Source of the DNA: Nymphalis io | Taxonomy: Eukaryota; Arthropoda; Insecta; Lepidoptera; Nymphalidae | Direction: 5' to 3' | DNA length: 64,000 bases | NCBI RefSeq assembly: GCF_905147045.1 | Contig: NC_065899.1 | Span: 4,910,501 to 4,974,500, forward strand | In this document: positions 36,025-48,235 of the stretch, piece by piece | How the letters are laid out: every line of letters starts with the position of its first letter | How positions within the stretch are numbered: the first letter of the stretch is position 1 | The notes under the pieces: generated by a model | Databases searched by the model: none | Seen by the model: the letters and a program-made list of their open reading frames with translations, nothing else | Told to the model about the DNA's origin: nothing | Program-made: the position numbers and the translations under genes

Positions 36025-36336
36025 TATGGTCTGAGACAAGTTTTTTACTTTAGCAAGATATATAACACAAAATATACAACCATGGCTAATTTAATGTCCT
36101 GTATAATTTAAGAGGGTTTTACAGTGAAAGAGTATGGTAATATTCTCAAATAACTTTTAAGGAATATAGTGAACTGAGCTTTCACGAATACAAATTGCAT
36201 CACATACCTCAGTGTTCTATTAGGAATGGTTTTTATTTTGTTGAAATTTATAAATTTTCCACTTTAAAAAGAATCTAGGTTACTATATAAAAGTTCACAT
36301 ACATTCATAAGTTCACACATATATATAAATATATAG

Positions 36337-36396
<60 letters not shown>

Positions 36397-36559
36397 TTAA
36401 GAATTTTAATAAAATAAATTTATGTTTTTTTTTTCTTAAAGAGCTTTACGACTACCAACTCATATCACGTAATTCTTTTATTAATTATTTTATTAATATT
36501 TGCGTGATATTAATTAATTAATATATTAATAATATATATAGCATACAGCCTTTGTTGTT
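36025..36559. other. AT-rich stretch with (TA)n tract
   Basis: Contains a (TA)n run of about 56 bp at 36338-36393; otherwise nothing recognisable. Confidence 0.6.
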
Positions 36560-36648
36560 TTGTTGGAGAGAACAATAGTCCAAAGGGTCAGAATCGAATC
36601 TGCGACCTATAAATCGCTAGGCTGCCCGTAAACCATTGCGCTACCGAC
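36560..36648 (-). mobile_element. SINE family C head (tRNA-related)
   Basis: The reverse complement reads ggtagcgcaatggtttacgg...cgatttataggtcgcagattcgattctgaccc. This is a pol III A-box/B-box arrangement unlike families A and B. Only the head is recognisable. Confidence 0.6.
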
Positions 36649-38925
36649 GTTTAATTTTGACTGACTATCAAAGCATATCATTGACATCATGCTTAACTTA
36701 TGATTAAACTTTTACGAAATATCATTGCATTATTTAAAATTGCGTTATTAAAATAGGCTTTATATATTACAACTAGAGAAAAATGCATTCCCTACTAATA
36801 CTTTGAAATTCATTGTTATAATATTATATAGTAATTTAATGAAATGCACTTTCCTGTGTGCAAAATTGCTACCTGTCGACTACATGGGCTAGATGTAGTC
36901 GCAAATCACACAAGAAACTTGACTGAATGGACGAATGAATGGAATGGTAATCGAATGAACGTTAAATACAATGGCCGCCGATTTTCCTGACCGGGTTTCG
37001 GTCAGCAATTTATTGTTTGCCTGATAAAGTCCGCTTGACACCTCATTCATTCATCGAGTCATTAGATTATTTGGGTTGATTTATATGATGTTGCTGATAT
37101 TCGAACCGATAATAGCTTTTAAGTTAACTAAGAACTCGCTTTGAAGGAAAACTTTCGAATGATAAGATTGCTTAAAATTTCTTGATTAGATTTCTGTGAC
37201 TCTTCCACCGAAAATTATTTACGACATGAATAATATCCCTATTAAAAAATTTTTTTTTATTAAAGAATAAATATGCAATTGTGCACATCTTATGTTTTTA
37301 TTTGCTTAAATCCAATTATTGCTGACAATGTATTTGTAAGAAATTATATATTATTATACTAAATTTGTACCAAACGATGTTCATTACTTCTGTTCAAAGA
37401 CTGTGAAAATGTATTATCGTAACAAAGAACCGTTAAAATATATTTATAAAATGAAAACAATGTAAAAGGGAAGATGTGGGAATTATTATTTTCTACCGCT
37501 TGCTTAAATTGCTTATGTAAATCCAATCAAATCTTATACTAAGTAAAGTAAAAATAAAGTAATCTAGTAAACCTACGATTATCGCATTACAGCAAGGTAA
37601 GATACATCTTCTTGTATCTAACTATATGCCACGGTAAGGTTCACTAATTATTATTAGTACTACCTGACATGTAAGCGTTAAGGTTTTATCCCATGATATG
37701 TATTTAAATATCAATCAAAATAGCATATGTAATAAAGCCAATTCAATGTAACAGCAATCCGATACGACTAAAGACAGCTAATAAAAGTTTTAAGTGTTAC
37801 AACTAAAATCTAAAAAATCAAACAATAATTGTAATCAATTTAAAAATAAAACAAAACGCAATAGGAATAAGCACCGTGCTCTTGAATAAAACGTGACCTG
37901 ATTAATATATATAGACTAAATCCTCATTTATTTATCTTAAAAGGAAGCAAAATGTTAAATTTAAAGTGTTTATATAATCATTATTTATATGTATGTACTT
38001 TAAGTTCAATTTTTGCACATAAGATATTATAATTTAGTTGTAGCGTATAAAACATTTGTCGAAGAGATCGTCGTTATTTTTCTTTGACATCGGCACTCAG
38101 TCCTTCGGGGATGACAATTTAGAGTAACGTCAATATTTTGTGGATTGAAAAAGCCAACTCAGTTCCAGGAACGAAGCACCTTACGATCTCTTATGATTCA
38201 CATTGAACCGATAACTGAAACGTGATTTTTTTTACTGTATTTATATAATATATTTTTTTGTTTATTTTGTGTACTCAAAATGAAATGGAATAAACAACAA
38301 AATGTATATTTATGACACATTAACCACATATTTTAAAATATGTATATTTTTTAAAGTTTATTTATATAAAAAAAAGCTAATTAGATTCATTATAAAAGTT
38401 TTACTGATTTGCAAAAATATTCAGTTTTTAAAATAGTTACACAAAAAACATCACGCTTTGATCTTAAATTTAAATAAAAGAATAAGTATTTACTGAAGTA
38501 TTTGAAAAGCAAAAATAACAGTAACGGATTTATTTACAGTTTCTAAGACAAAACAATGAATAATACGACAAAGGAAACGTTTCAAGGCGGTTATCTCTAA
38601 AAGCTCGTTAAATAAGCTTAAATGTAAATATCACTAAGGAATTCCAATAAGATAAATTAAATTGTATTTCCTTAACATTAAAGAACATTATTGCGTGTTA
38701 AGATAACTTACTTATATATAAATTGTCGTTGTTAAATTGCCATTACACTTAGCGAGTACTTGTTGTCCCTTTATTTGTTTAAGTATATGCAAGTATTAGC
38801 TAATCTATAAGCATGTATTACATATAGTAATAAAAATAGTACACATAAATAATATAACTTACAATTAAAAAATATATGTGAATGAACCGAAAACAAAATA
38901 CGTATTTAGTTTTAATTTTAACGGA
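36649..38925. other. AT-rich non-coding stretch
   Basis: No supported gene. A GC-richer patch near 36960-37050 (gccgccgattttcctgaccg) and another near 38080-38170 have no identity I can support. Confidence 0.45.
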
Positions 38926-39005
38926 GACAGGCAAATAGGCCGCTTACTTGTAAGTAGTTAGACCATGGCGTATAGTCACTGGTAGTAGTTTGCAATAGCA
39001 AATAC
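38926..39005 (-). repeat. Diverged short poly(A) repeat, reverse orientation
   Basis: aggcaaataggccgcttactt and ggcgtatagtcactgg correspond to gagcatatgggccacctgatgg and ggcgttagacattgg of the young copies, with many changes. Confidence 0.4.
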
Positions 39006-39589
39006 TAAGTACATCATTTGTGCAACGCGGAATACGAGACCTTAGACGATATGTTCCTCGTAAAGTAATTACACTAGATCACGCACCAATCAAACAGAAC
39101 AAAGTAAAGGTTACCATTTACATCTACGATTTTCTTTCAAATTTCTTTGCTGCTCTTGCAGCTAGGCTTTGATACAAGGTTCCTGTAGATATAAAAAAGG
39201 CTTAAAAGAAGTGAACTTTTAGACATCGTCTGCGAGAACATTTCCAGAATATTTCTAAATGATTGGATATTTATCTTTTACCTCATGAGTTGACTTTAAA
39301 TATCCTGAAATAATTTCATTTTGTTGCTTACAGAATAACAAGCTACATTAATTAATAAAACGGACAAATTATTTACTTGGGATTATTTAAAATATTAATT
39401 GTTAAAAGAAATGAAAAACACTGCGACTCATCTCGTTTTATGAAATTCATATTGCGTAATCTCTTTATACACTCACCCCTGGATGCATCAAATATTTTTA
39501 CTACGGACACTGTTATTCATAGTTTACTCACACCATCATCCAAAAACACAAACATTATATTATATCTTTGCTTATGGATAGCATGAAAT
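39006..39589. other. AT-rich non-coding stretch
   Basis: Nothing recognisable. Confidence 0.5.
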
Positions 39590-39843
39590 TGAACCTCCAC
39601 CCACCTCTACCGCAAAACAGCAATACTTGATATTGTTGTGTTCCGGTTTGAAGGGTGAGTGAGCCAGTGTAATTACAGGCACAAGGGACATAAAATCTTA
39701 GTTCCCAAGGTTGGTGGCGCATTGGCTATAAGCGATGGTTGACATTTCTTACAATGCCAATGTCTAAGGGCGTTTGGTGACCACTTACCACCAGGTGGCC
39801 CATATGCTCGTCCACCTTCCTATTCTATAAAAAAAAAAAAAAA
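39590..39843 (+). repeat. Young copy of the short poly(A) repeat
   Basis: Reads taccgcaaaacagcaatact, gttccggtttgaagggtgag, ggcacaagggacataaaatc, ttcccaaggttggtggcgca, accacttaccaccaggtgg, then ccttcctattctat and a pure A run. It is nearly identical to the reverse-oriented copy at 43149-43445. It has no ORF and no pol III boxes that I can see, so it is either a short interspersed element or the 3' end of a LINE. Confidence 0.9.
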
Positions 39844-40278
39844 CCTCTAGTCCACGTCGTAACTAGGACAAACTGTATCACGCTTGAAAATTATTTTTAT
39901 AATTATTGATTAATGTTAAGATATATTATTATTGTTGCTGTAAACTATAGTAGTTATAATATATACGATTAGATACGTCCATTTGCACCGACCACTTCAC
40001 TTCTGCCGATTTTAAAGATATTCTTGTATCCAGTAACATGTTTTAGGTACGTGTTTTATATGGAATATAACTAACTGCACATTACCTGTGGCTGTAAATT
40101 TAAATGGAAGTATTTTATAAACATCGGAATTGCTTACTTTTCTCTGTCTACTGAAAGTCTTTAATATGTTTCATAGTAATAATTTATTTACGTATAATAT
40201 ATTATTTGTTTTACATTGAAGGCTCAATTAAGTTTTAATTAATAATTATACCATGCAAGGTAAAATTAAAAATAGCTA
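39844..40278. other. AT-rich non-coding stretch
   Basis: Nothing recognisable. Confidence 0.5.
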
Positions 40279-40342
40279 TAGCCGCGGAAGGGTAGCAAAA
40301 TGCTAGCAACATTTTCCCGTTGAATTCCAATTTCAATTTTCC
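40279..40342 (+). repeat. Dispersed repeat fragment (pair with 31079-31146)
   Basis: Shares ggtagcaaaatgctagcaac, attttccc and ttgaattcc with 31079-31146. Confidence 0.6.
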
Positions 40343-40574
40343 GTGTTCAAAATTTCGGTTCTCTGTGTATATAAAATCAGTGAGTGTTATATAATTTATA
40401 AAAGTTTTTATAGCCGTTTGAGCTTGTTTCCTTGTTAAATATATCGTTGAAGCAAAAGACAGATACGATAAAGCTGGCAATGTGTATACAATTCTAGCAA
40501 GGTCTCAGGCAAGAGGAATTGATATCCTCAAAATTGCTTACAATAGTTGTTAACATTATAATGTTAATGCGAAT

Positions 40575-40965
40575 ACTCCACAGTATACAAAAATCTGTCC
40601 TCTTGCCAATGATATTATGATCTTGACCGTATACTCTCAGAGCCATGCTAGATGACCTAATGATGATTATGGACAAAAGTCATATCCATGTCACAACAAT
40701 ACGTGCTGCTTTAGAAATTGTGGAGTATATTTACTTAGGACAAGTGATCCATATGTAATCTATCTTCCATCATAAAATCTTAATCTAACTTTGTGAAATT
40801 GTCAATTCATTACATATGAATGTAACTCAGTAGGGCAGAATTCGAGAAATACAAAATATATTGTCAAAATGTATCGGCAGTCGACAGTATCCGAGCCATG
40901 TATGCTACCAGTGATGTAATGCTGATAGAAGACGTGGTGATTCATTATCGTCGGTGTCATTCGCA
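40575..40965 (+). pseudogene. Old RTE-clade reverse transcriptase relic
   Basis: Scattered RTE motifs occur in the right order on the plus strand, in drifting frames. LANDIMIL at about 40605 stands where FADDIVIL is expected. LRAMLDDL and MDKS follow at about 40640-40680, then EIVEYIYLGQVI at about 40720-40755. CMLPVM and KTW at about 40900-40945 stand where CVLPVM...ETW is expected. Many stops and indels show long decay. It is independent of the fragment at 2455-3331. Confidence 0.6.
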
Positions 40966-42847
40966 AGACCAAGGATTGACGTTTTGCTATTTTCATTATG
41001 GATTTCATTATGGATTCATATTGATGAACATAAGAAGACCGACAACGCTCACAAAGTTAGCATGCTGAAAAATAAGCATAGGACGCCCCCTAACGGGCAG
41101 ATTTAACGACGACGAAAATGGCGACAACATTTGTTAATAATATTTTCTTACTTTCTTTCTTATGTATTTTCTAAAAACTAGATACTTAATATAATCTCAA
41201 TTTGATGGATAGTTTATGCGTATAAAACTAAGCATTTTAGTGTGAGATTCGTTATTTCTAATATAATTAGCAAAACGTTGTCGAAACAACATTGAACTAG
41301 ACACTTAAAAGATATTTCAACAAAAAAACATACTGTCTGCTTTGATCCGGTGATATAGTGATTAAAAAACCATGCATATTAGCCTTTGAAAAGAGCCAAC
41401 CACGCATGTGAAGAACGCATTGAATCTTTACGTGGAAATATGATCATAACTTTGCATTGGTAGCGTGTCAATATTTCATACACATAAAAGCTACGGGAAT
41501 AAACCCGTATTCTTCTTAACAAAAGAGATATTTTTATTAAATCTAATAAATATAACTGATTTTGATAGTAACATACTTATTTTTTAGGGTAAATTTTCTG
41601 TTTGAAACTATCAAAATATTCTAGAAAGTAACCAACATCAATAACTTCAACATAGTCTTTGCCATTGGAAATAGAAATGTTATTAATACCTTCAACAAAA
41701 ATATTGCTAATACCTTTTCGTTAAACAACCCAAAACAAAATATAATTGTATTAAACTATTTTACTAATGTTTTTAAATTTATTTTATTATTGTTGTCCAG
41801 CTACTTCGTCCATTGTAAAATAAATGTAATAAGTTGAATATAATAAGTCAAGTCTAGTTCTATTTCATGAGATAAATAATATATGAGATGTAACACAATT
41901 GTGTTTAAATCGTGAAATTACAAAAAGTAAAAACGTAGTGTTTCAGCTTAATTAATTACTTACATCATTTATGTTATGCGTCATATAGATTTAATTTTCA
42001 AGAAATATGTAGCAACGAATTTTTTATCCTTTTTAGGACAATTGTTGTTTTCAATTGTGAACAATACGATTTTACTAGGGGCCGCTCATTATTCCTACCT
42101 TTTTTGCTTCTGATTGTATAAGAGAAATTCTTTTGTAAATGCTTAAACATTACAGTGTTAAGCCTCTTGACCTCATCGCATAAAAGCAGGATCAGTAATA
42201 AGGGTACTGAAAGTGTTCCACATGGATCAATATTAAGTTCCATTTTATCTTTGTATGCTTTAATGATCTTCTTTTCTATGCAAGATGTATTCGTAATATT
42301 GTATTGCCTGCTAACTATATTTACTTATTAAAGTTAACAGAAAAAAGCAGATTAGCATAGCAAATTGATACAAAACTGTTTAAAAATAAATAAATTTATG
42401 TTAGGCGATAGCAAAAACAAAAATGTATATCTACTTTTCTTTTACAATGGTGATCTTAATTTAAAAACTAAGGAGGTACAGTATTTTTAAACATCACTTT
42501 AGATTCGAAAATTCAATGGAATTTTCATTTATCATTCTCATCAGGAAGACATACTCTGCAGCACTTGTAAATTGTTGTAAATGCCTATCATGGTGTGGTA
42601 TTATTGTCGTATTTTTTGTCGTATATATGCTAATGGTGTTTCAAAAAGCAATAAATAAATATATAAAAATATATTCTACGGTTACGATTACTTGGGTTAC
42701 AAATACAGAATTTAAAATTGTTTCCTGTAATATAGCATATATTATAAAATACACGTTTTTAAACTATTTATAATTTTAGTTTTTCGTTTTAATTATTTCC
42801 ATATTTATTATATATATATATTTATATGAAAATAATTAAAAATATTA
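40966..42847. other. AT-rich non-coding stretch
   Basis: No supported gene. Confidence 0.5.
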
Positions 42848-43036
42848 TGTCTGGAGTGGAAACCACGCCTTAGCAAACATAGCTCTCCTGCTATGTGGAG
42901 TGACGATATACGTCAAAATGGCTGGCGGATTGAAATTGAGAGTTGAATCTGAAGATCGAGCTCAGTGGCGTGTCATTGGAGAGACTTATGTCCAGCAGTG
43001 GATAAAAAAGAGTAGATGATGATGATGATGATGAGG
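42848..43036 (+). mobile_element. RTE-clade 3' end with (GAT)n tail
   Basis: Encodes LEWKPRL, MWSDDIRQNGW and, after a frame change, EDRAQWRVIGETYVQQW (from 42948). This is the C-terminus of RTE ORF2. The 3' end is the (GAT)n microsatellite at 43013-43033, typical of RTE elements. Everything upstream is truncated. Confidence 0.8.
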
Positions 43037-43148
43037 ATTAATTATTTCGATACAAACTCTAACAACTGTGGTACATATAAACACAAGAAGTAAAGTACAG
43101 TATTAATAAAATTAAAATTATGTTTAATATAACCATTAAAAAATATTC

Positions 43149-43445
43149 TTTTTTTTTTATAGAATAGGAAGGTGGACGAGCATATGGGCCACCTGATGGT
43201 AAGTGGTCACCAAACGCCCTTAGACATTGGCATTGTAAGAAATGTCAACCATCGCTTATAGCCAATGCGCCACCAACCTTGGGAACTAAGATTTTATGTC
43301 CCTTGTGCCTGTAATTACACTGGCTCACTCACCCTTCAAACCGGAACACAACAATATCAAGTATTGCTGTTTTGCGGTAGAATATCTGATGAGTGGGTGG
43401 TACCTACCCAGACGAGCTTGCACAAAGCCCTACCACCAGTAGGGC
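43149..43445 (-). repeat. Young, long copy of the short poly(A) repeat
   Basis: Poly(T) at 43149-43158 is its tail. The leading end is longer than in the 39590 copy (ctggtggtagggctttgtgc, tctgggtaggtaccaccc, actcatcagatattctaccg). Across about 220 shared bases I see about one difference from the 39590 copy (accaTcagg against accaCcagg). The pair forms a near-perfect inverted repeat 3.3 kb apart. Confidence 0.9.
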
Positions 43446-43494
43446 TATCTGTAACTACAATTGCTTCGATTCGAAGCAATTGTAGTTACAGATA
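43446..43494. repeat. Perfect palindrome, 24-bp arms
   Basis: tatctgtaactacaattgct...tcga, a single central T, then the exact complement. It abuts the 5' end of the repeat copy at 43149-43445. Confidence 0.98.
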
Positions 43495-46366
43495 TAAAAA
43501 AAGTATTAAGATTTTTAACAGGATTTACAATATTTAATAGAGAATATTAACCCGTATAAAGAGTAACACAATTTTCTTAGTAATTCTTTTCGAAAAAATT
43601 AAACGCGTAGAATGTCCATTCAAAAGTGCCCTTGAAGTGTTCTCCCTAAGAATTATGTTTATTATGGTTTGATTTAGTTTGATATGCTAAATTTTGAAAC
43701 TCTTAGAACCCGACCAACGGTTAAATAACCAACAAGCAAACACGCATACATTCTCATTAATAATATGAGAAATATATATCTAAAAACACGTATTAGTATT
43801 GTATTATTTATTTTTCCAAATCTCTTAAATTATAAAATCATTAAAAATCTAATTGTTTCTCTTTGAAAAGGAATAAAAATAAAATTATTATTATTATTAT
43901 GTATAAAAGAGGCAAGCTTTGATATAATGTTATATTCATAAGGTGTTTTTATAGAACTTCACTAAAGCTTTATTTGCAAAACTATATTTGCCCGATACCA
44001 GAGTTTTTGCTATTAAATGACTGTCATCATAATATCCCTATTTTTAAATTCGTAATCTTGAGTGAAGTAGGCCAATATAAACAACACGTCGGGAAGTGAG
44101 TAATTCGCTTATACTGAACAAAAAATATTGTTACGAGATAACAAGTTGCCAACTTCAGGACAATCTCTTTTAAAAACCTGTAGTTTGTAGCTTTTTATTA
44201 TACTGAAAAATATTGTAAGTTTTACTAACAAAATGAACGTTGTTGTTTTACTTGAATACTATGTTAACAACTTTTATGAAATTAAGCAATCTCGAGCGAT
44301 ATTAAGATAACCGTAATAAAACAAATATCGATTGCTTTAGTCGACATTAGCCTACTTACGCCACGCTAAAGCTTAATTCGAATTCGATTCATTTATCGTA
44401 ATCGCCATCTATCGATAAACTCAATTCGTTAAGGCCCTATTCATATTTCACTGCGGCGTTAACATGGCACAATCCGCATTTCTATTTGCACAACGCTATC
44501 TGCCCACTCTCGATGAAAAATACTTCTCACATCCCTACAGTTTTTCTATTAGAATAAAATATTACTGTATTCTCTTAGGTACCGCATCGTTCATCTTGGT
44601 TATTCTGCTATAGTGTGTCTAAGACGATATATATTATGTGTATGGAAATATAAATTACTAGAATGTCACAAAAATATTCTGTTTTTTTTTTTTATAAAAT
44701 TCATCATATTCTCGATTAATTACAACAATTACCTTTATGCCTTTATTCCTTATTATTTCTATTATTTTATTATATATTTCCTTATTATTTTCTTAGTATC
44801 TCTTTGTACTTTTTTTATTTAAATTGTTAATGTCTTGAAAATATCGTTTTATACAGGCTGAATCAGCTTTCTTTTATACATATAAGATATTCTTGTTTTA
44901 TATCATCTCTTCAAATGCACTTAAATTCGTCTACTCCAAATTACGCTAACGCTTCGATAAAACGACAAATATTTACGTTATGTTCATTCTTTATTTATTT
45001 CCACGCAAAAGTGACGCGTCGCTGAGTTATTTCATCATATTATTGTCACGACAACTTTGAGACGCAGCGGAGCGGAATTGCAACTGGTGTACGCTTTGTA
45101 AAAAATCATAGCGACGGTTCTTCAAAAAATTCCCCCCAATACAGAATGAAGTCACACTTCGCTTTCATTCTTGGCTCAGATATTGAAAATATTTATGCTT
45201 ATATTTATTTATTAAAGGTTTGCTAGCGGATATCTAGAAACATTCTATGTGTACCTCCATTTGAAAGCAAACACTGCATGCATAGTGTTATTGCGTCGAG
45301 TGCAATTTCATAAAAATATTCAAGTGCTTGTCTAATAAGTAACAATAACAGAAAAAGAAAAAAAATACAAGTATAGGATATTTATAATGGTATATAAAAA
45401 AACTTATAGATAGAAAAAACAAAGAGAACGGAAGAAACGTCTTAGATGCTACATTACAAAATAATACAAGTTTACATTGACGTTTCAATACTATTGTAAT
45501 AATTTTTAATAACTACGGAAAGTGTTAGCATAAAATAATTTTTTAAATATTTTATTATATAATTATTTAAATCCAGCAACCCACTAAGCCCATTGTATAG
45601 CTAACATAAACGTGGTATTAGTGAATCTTGTGCAAAAACAGTTCTGCAGAATGGTACTAAGAGCGTAATAGGTTTTCGAGGATATTGACGTTTAATACGA
45701 ACACGTACAAAAAAATAATAAACTTAATTATTAAATTGGCATCACTACGGCGGCAAACTTAGGAATTAAGGTGGCTTGAGCCTATATATAGACTAATGTG
45801 GTCGAACCGTTCAAATCAGGTTTACACGTAGTCCAACCGTTAGTAAGAATATAAAAAAGTATTTATAAATACTAATAAAATAAGCTTTGATAACGAACGA
45901 ACCTAAAAACATAATATGATAAATATTTCCATTACCCTAAAAGTGTAATACACTCAACACGATGTTATTGCGTTTCCCAGATTTTATATCCGACCCGCAA
46001 CAGGCATACACCGTACATTTATTATGCGTGTTCACTGCTCATGCGAGTAAAGTGTATGATAATGCGATGACCTGCGCCTCATCAACTCTGATTTGTTCAC
46101 GTGAATTTTTGATTACGTGAGTGATGCTTTGTTTGACATCAACTTGTTACTAACTGAATATTTCGATAATAATATTATACAAGATATCAGACATATCTTT
46201 GGCCCTCTGCTAAAAGAGACAATATCTTAGACAATCCTATTTATAGTAATAAGTTTAGAACAAGGAATCAGTATTGATAATAATTTTTTATATTTTATTA
46301 TAATCAAAATCATTGATTTACATAATATAAATACTTATTAAATATATTTACAGCCATTTTTGCTAT
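43495..46366. other. AT-rich non-coding stretch
   Basis: No supported gene. GC-richer patches near 44330-44480 and 45050-45130 have no family I recognise. Confidence 0.45.
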
Positions 46367-46476
46367 ATAAGCGATGGTTGACATTTCTTACAATGCCAAT
46401 GTCTAAGGGCGTTTGGTGACCACTTACCATCAGGTGGCCTATATGCTCGTCTGCCTTCCTATTCTATAAAAAAAAA
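46367..46476 (+). repeat. 5'-truncated young short poly(A) repeat
   Basis: Starts at tataagcgatggttgacatt and runs to ccttcctattctat followed by A9, nearly identical to the last 110 bp of the 39590 copy. Confidence 0.9.
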
Positions 46477-46869
46477 CAATCAGACAGGAAAACGTTATCA
46501 AAGACCTATATTTTCATGTCTAAAGTAAAAACCGATGCAGTTTTATATTTATTTATTATTTTCCTGTTTAGGAATAGCAAAATGTGTAGACAGTCAGTGT
46601 AAAAACAAAAAACCGGCTGCTATTGAATATTAAAAAGTTCTTTGTATGAGAAAATTAAAAACTTCAAAATGCAAAGACAAAAACAGCTGCCCATTTGACT
46701 AATTAAGATATAAATTTTTTTATTACAGTTTTCATTATTTTGAGTAAAACACATGTTCAAAATTTTCACCTTTATCTAGCTACTATGAAGGTTTTTTTAC
46801 ATGAAAAATATCCCTTATATAAAATCCCTTTTGACTTTTAAATGGCTCAACTGTCTTGCATAGAATATA
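46477..46869. other. AT-rich non-coding stretch
   Basis: Nothing recognisable. Confidence 0.5.
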
Positions 46870-47216
46870 AAGAATAATATCCTCCGGACTGATTTCGTCC
46901 ACGGCGGTCAATCTCAAGAGGGACTAGCCAACTGCACAAGACATATTCACAAGTGTAAGCGTAAACACAGGTGCACTCTCTATTCCTTAACTCTAATAAT
47001 CAGGTGAGACGGCAATCCGAAATAACCGGAAAGAGCTTAGGTACCGGACCAACGGGCTTTACGTGCTTTCCGAGGCACGGGAGTGTATATATTTCCAACT
47101 TCCAGTCAGAATTTTCGACAAAAAAACTTAATAACTTTTACTGACCCAAACTGGGATTTGAACCCAGGACCTCGGAGTCTGCGGCCTTATATCTAGCCAC
47201 TAGACCAACGAGGCAG
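46870..47216 (-). mobile_element. Near-complete SINE family B
   Basis: The best SINE copy in the window, about 345 bp. The reverse complement starts ctgcctcgttggtctagtgg (A box intact) and gives cgaggtcctgggttcaaatc (B box intact). A body with gcctcggaaagcacgtaaag and gagagtgcacctgtgtttac follows, then a 3' end cgtggacgaaatcagtccgg before an AT-rich tail. Both pol III promoter boxes are consensus, so it could be transcribed. The tRNA-like head is seen; mobilisation by a partner LINE is inferred. Confidence 0.85.
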
Positions 47217-47629
47217 TCATAATATATAATTTACATAGAATAATTTAAATTTTCATTGGTGTTAGTTGTCCTAAATAAGCTTTTCAAGAAGTTTTGTTAA
47301 ATCATAGTACTTAAGTTTTCACTTTCTACCAACGACATCAGAATATCACCAAATTTATATTATATTCTATGTACTGATTATATCTGGAATCATATAGATT
47401 CCATTGGAATCATTTTAAATTTTATAAAACGATATAAATTATTACAAAAATACAGTTGTTTCTAAAATTGTAACTTCCCTTTACAGAATATTTTGTGGAG
47501 TTATATACTTATAAGCAAGAGTTGTAAGCTGGCTTTATCCATATTTTTGGCTGTATCCTATATACTGTATTAGTATCAATAGTTTTGCTTCAGGTATGTT
47601 AAATGTACTAAGGGGTGTCACAGTACCCT
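47217..47629. other. AT-rich non-coding stretch
   Basis: Nothing recognisable. Confidence 0.5.
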
Positions 47630-47855
47630 GCGAACCCTCCCTAGAGAATAGAGGCTGTTATAGCGTCGCGGTAGCATGCGAAAGCGATCCCGTGGCGCTC
47701 CTCGTTAAGACGGAAAGGGTACCGCTAGTTTTTTAGTGGGTATTCCGTTGTTCGGGGCGCACTCGGCGCCTTGGACACCGGTGAGCCCTTCATACCCCCC
47801 CACTGTTCTCATGGGGGAAACGCGTAACACGTTTTTCCAGCGTTAAAAAAAGTAT
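47630..47855 (+). mobile_element. Non-LTR retrotransposon 3' UTR fragment
   Basis: GC-rich, no ORF. Contains gcgaaagcgatcccgtggcg, ttaagacggaaagggtaccg, cggggcgcactcggcgcctt and cgcgtaacacgtttttccag, and ends in an A run. The first half is shared with the 88-bp fragment at 21454-21541; the last bases resemble the end of 16090-16438. Family not named with confidence. Confidence 0.65.
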
Positions 47856-48029
47856 ACTAAATGTATCTTAAATTTAGTTAAATTGAAAGGAAATTTGGTG
47901 ATGAATCCTCATTTTTTATAAACCTGTAAATATTAAAATATTATTTTAAAACTGTCTGGCGAGTGAAGGTGGCTGAAAAAGTGACTATTACATATGCGAA
48001 GCAGTTATAACTAAAGTAAGTAGCTGCTT

Positions 48030-48235
48030 TTAGCAACAGCGTTGGTTAATGTGGAGCTCTGCCATGAGGGCCCTATTGCTTTGGCCTTTTATGTGCCCGC
48101 AAATGGCTGACGGAACTAATTTTGGCGCGGAACATGCGGTCACACTTGAGGCTGCTTAGGGGAAGGGCTTTGAGCGAGCTTTAGGCATTTACATAGTTTC
48201 TTTTTTTCTCGGCCTTCCTGCTGGAGTTGATTATA
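48030..48235. other. GC-richer block, probable repeat debris
   Basis: Contains catgagggccctattgcttt, gcccgcaaatggctgacgga and gcggaacatgcggtcacact. It stands out from about 30% GC flanks. No ORF and no recognised family. Confidence 0.35.

Noticed and set aside
43013..43033. (GAT)n as an independent microsatellite
   Set aside because: It directly follows the RTE ORF2 C-terminus and is that element's own 3' tail.
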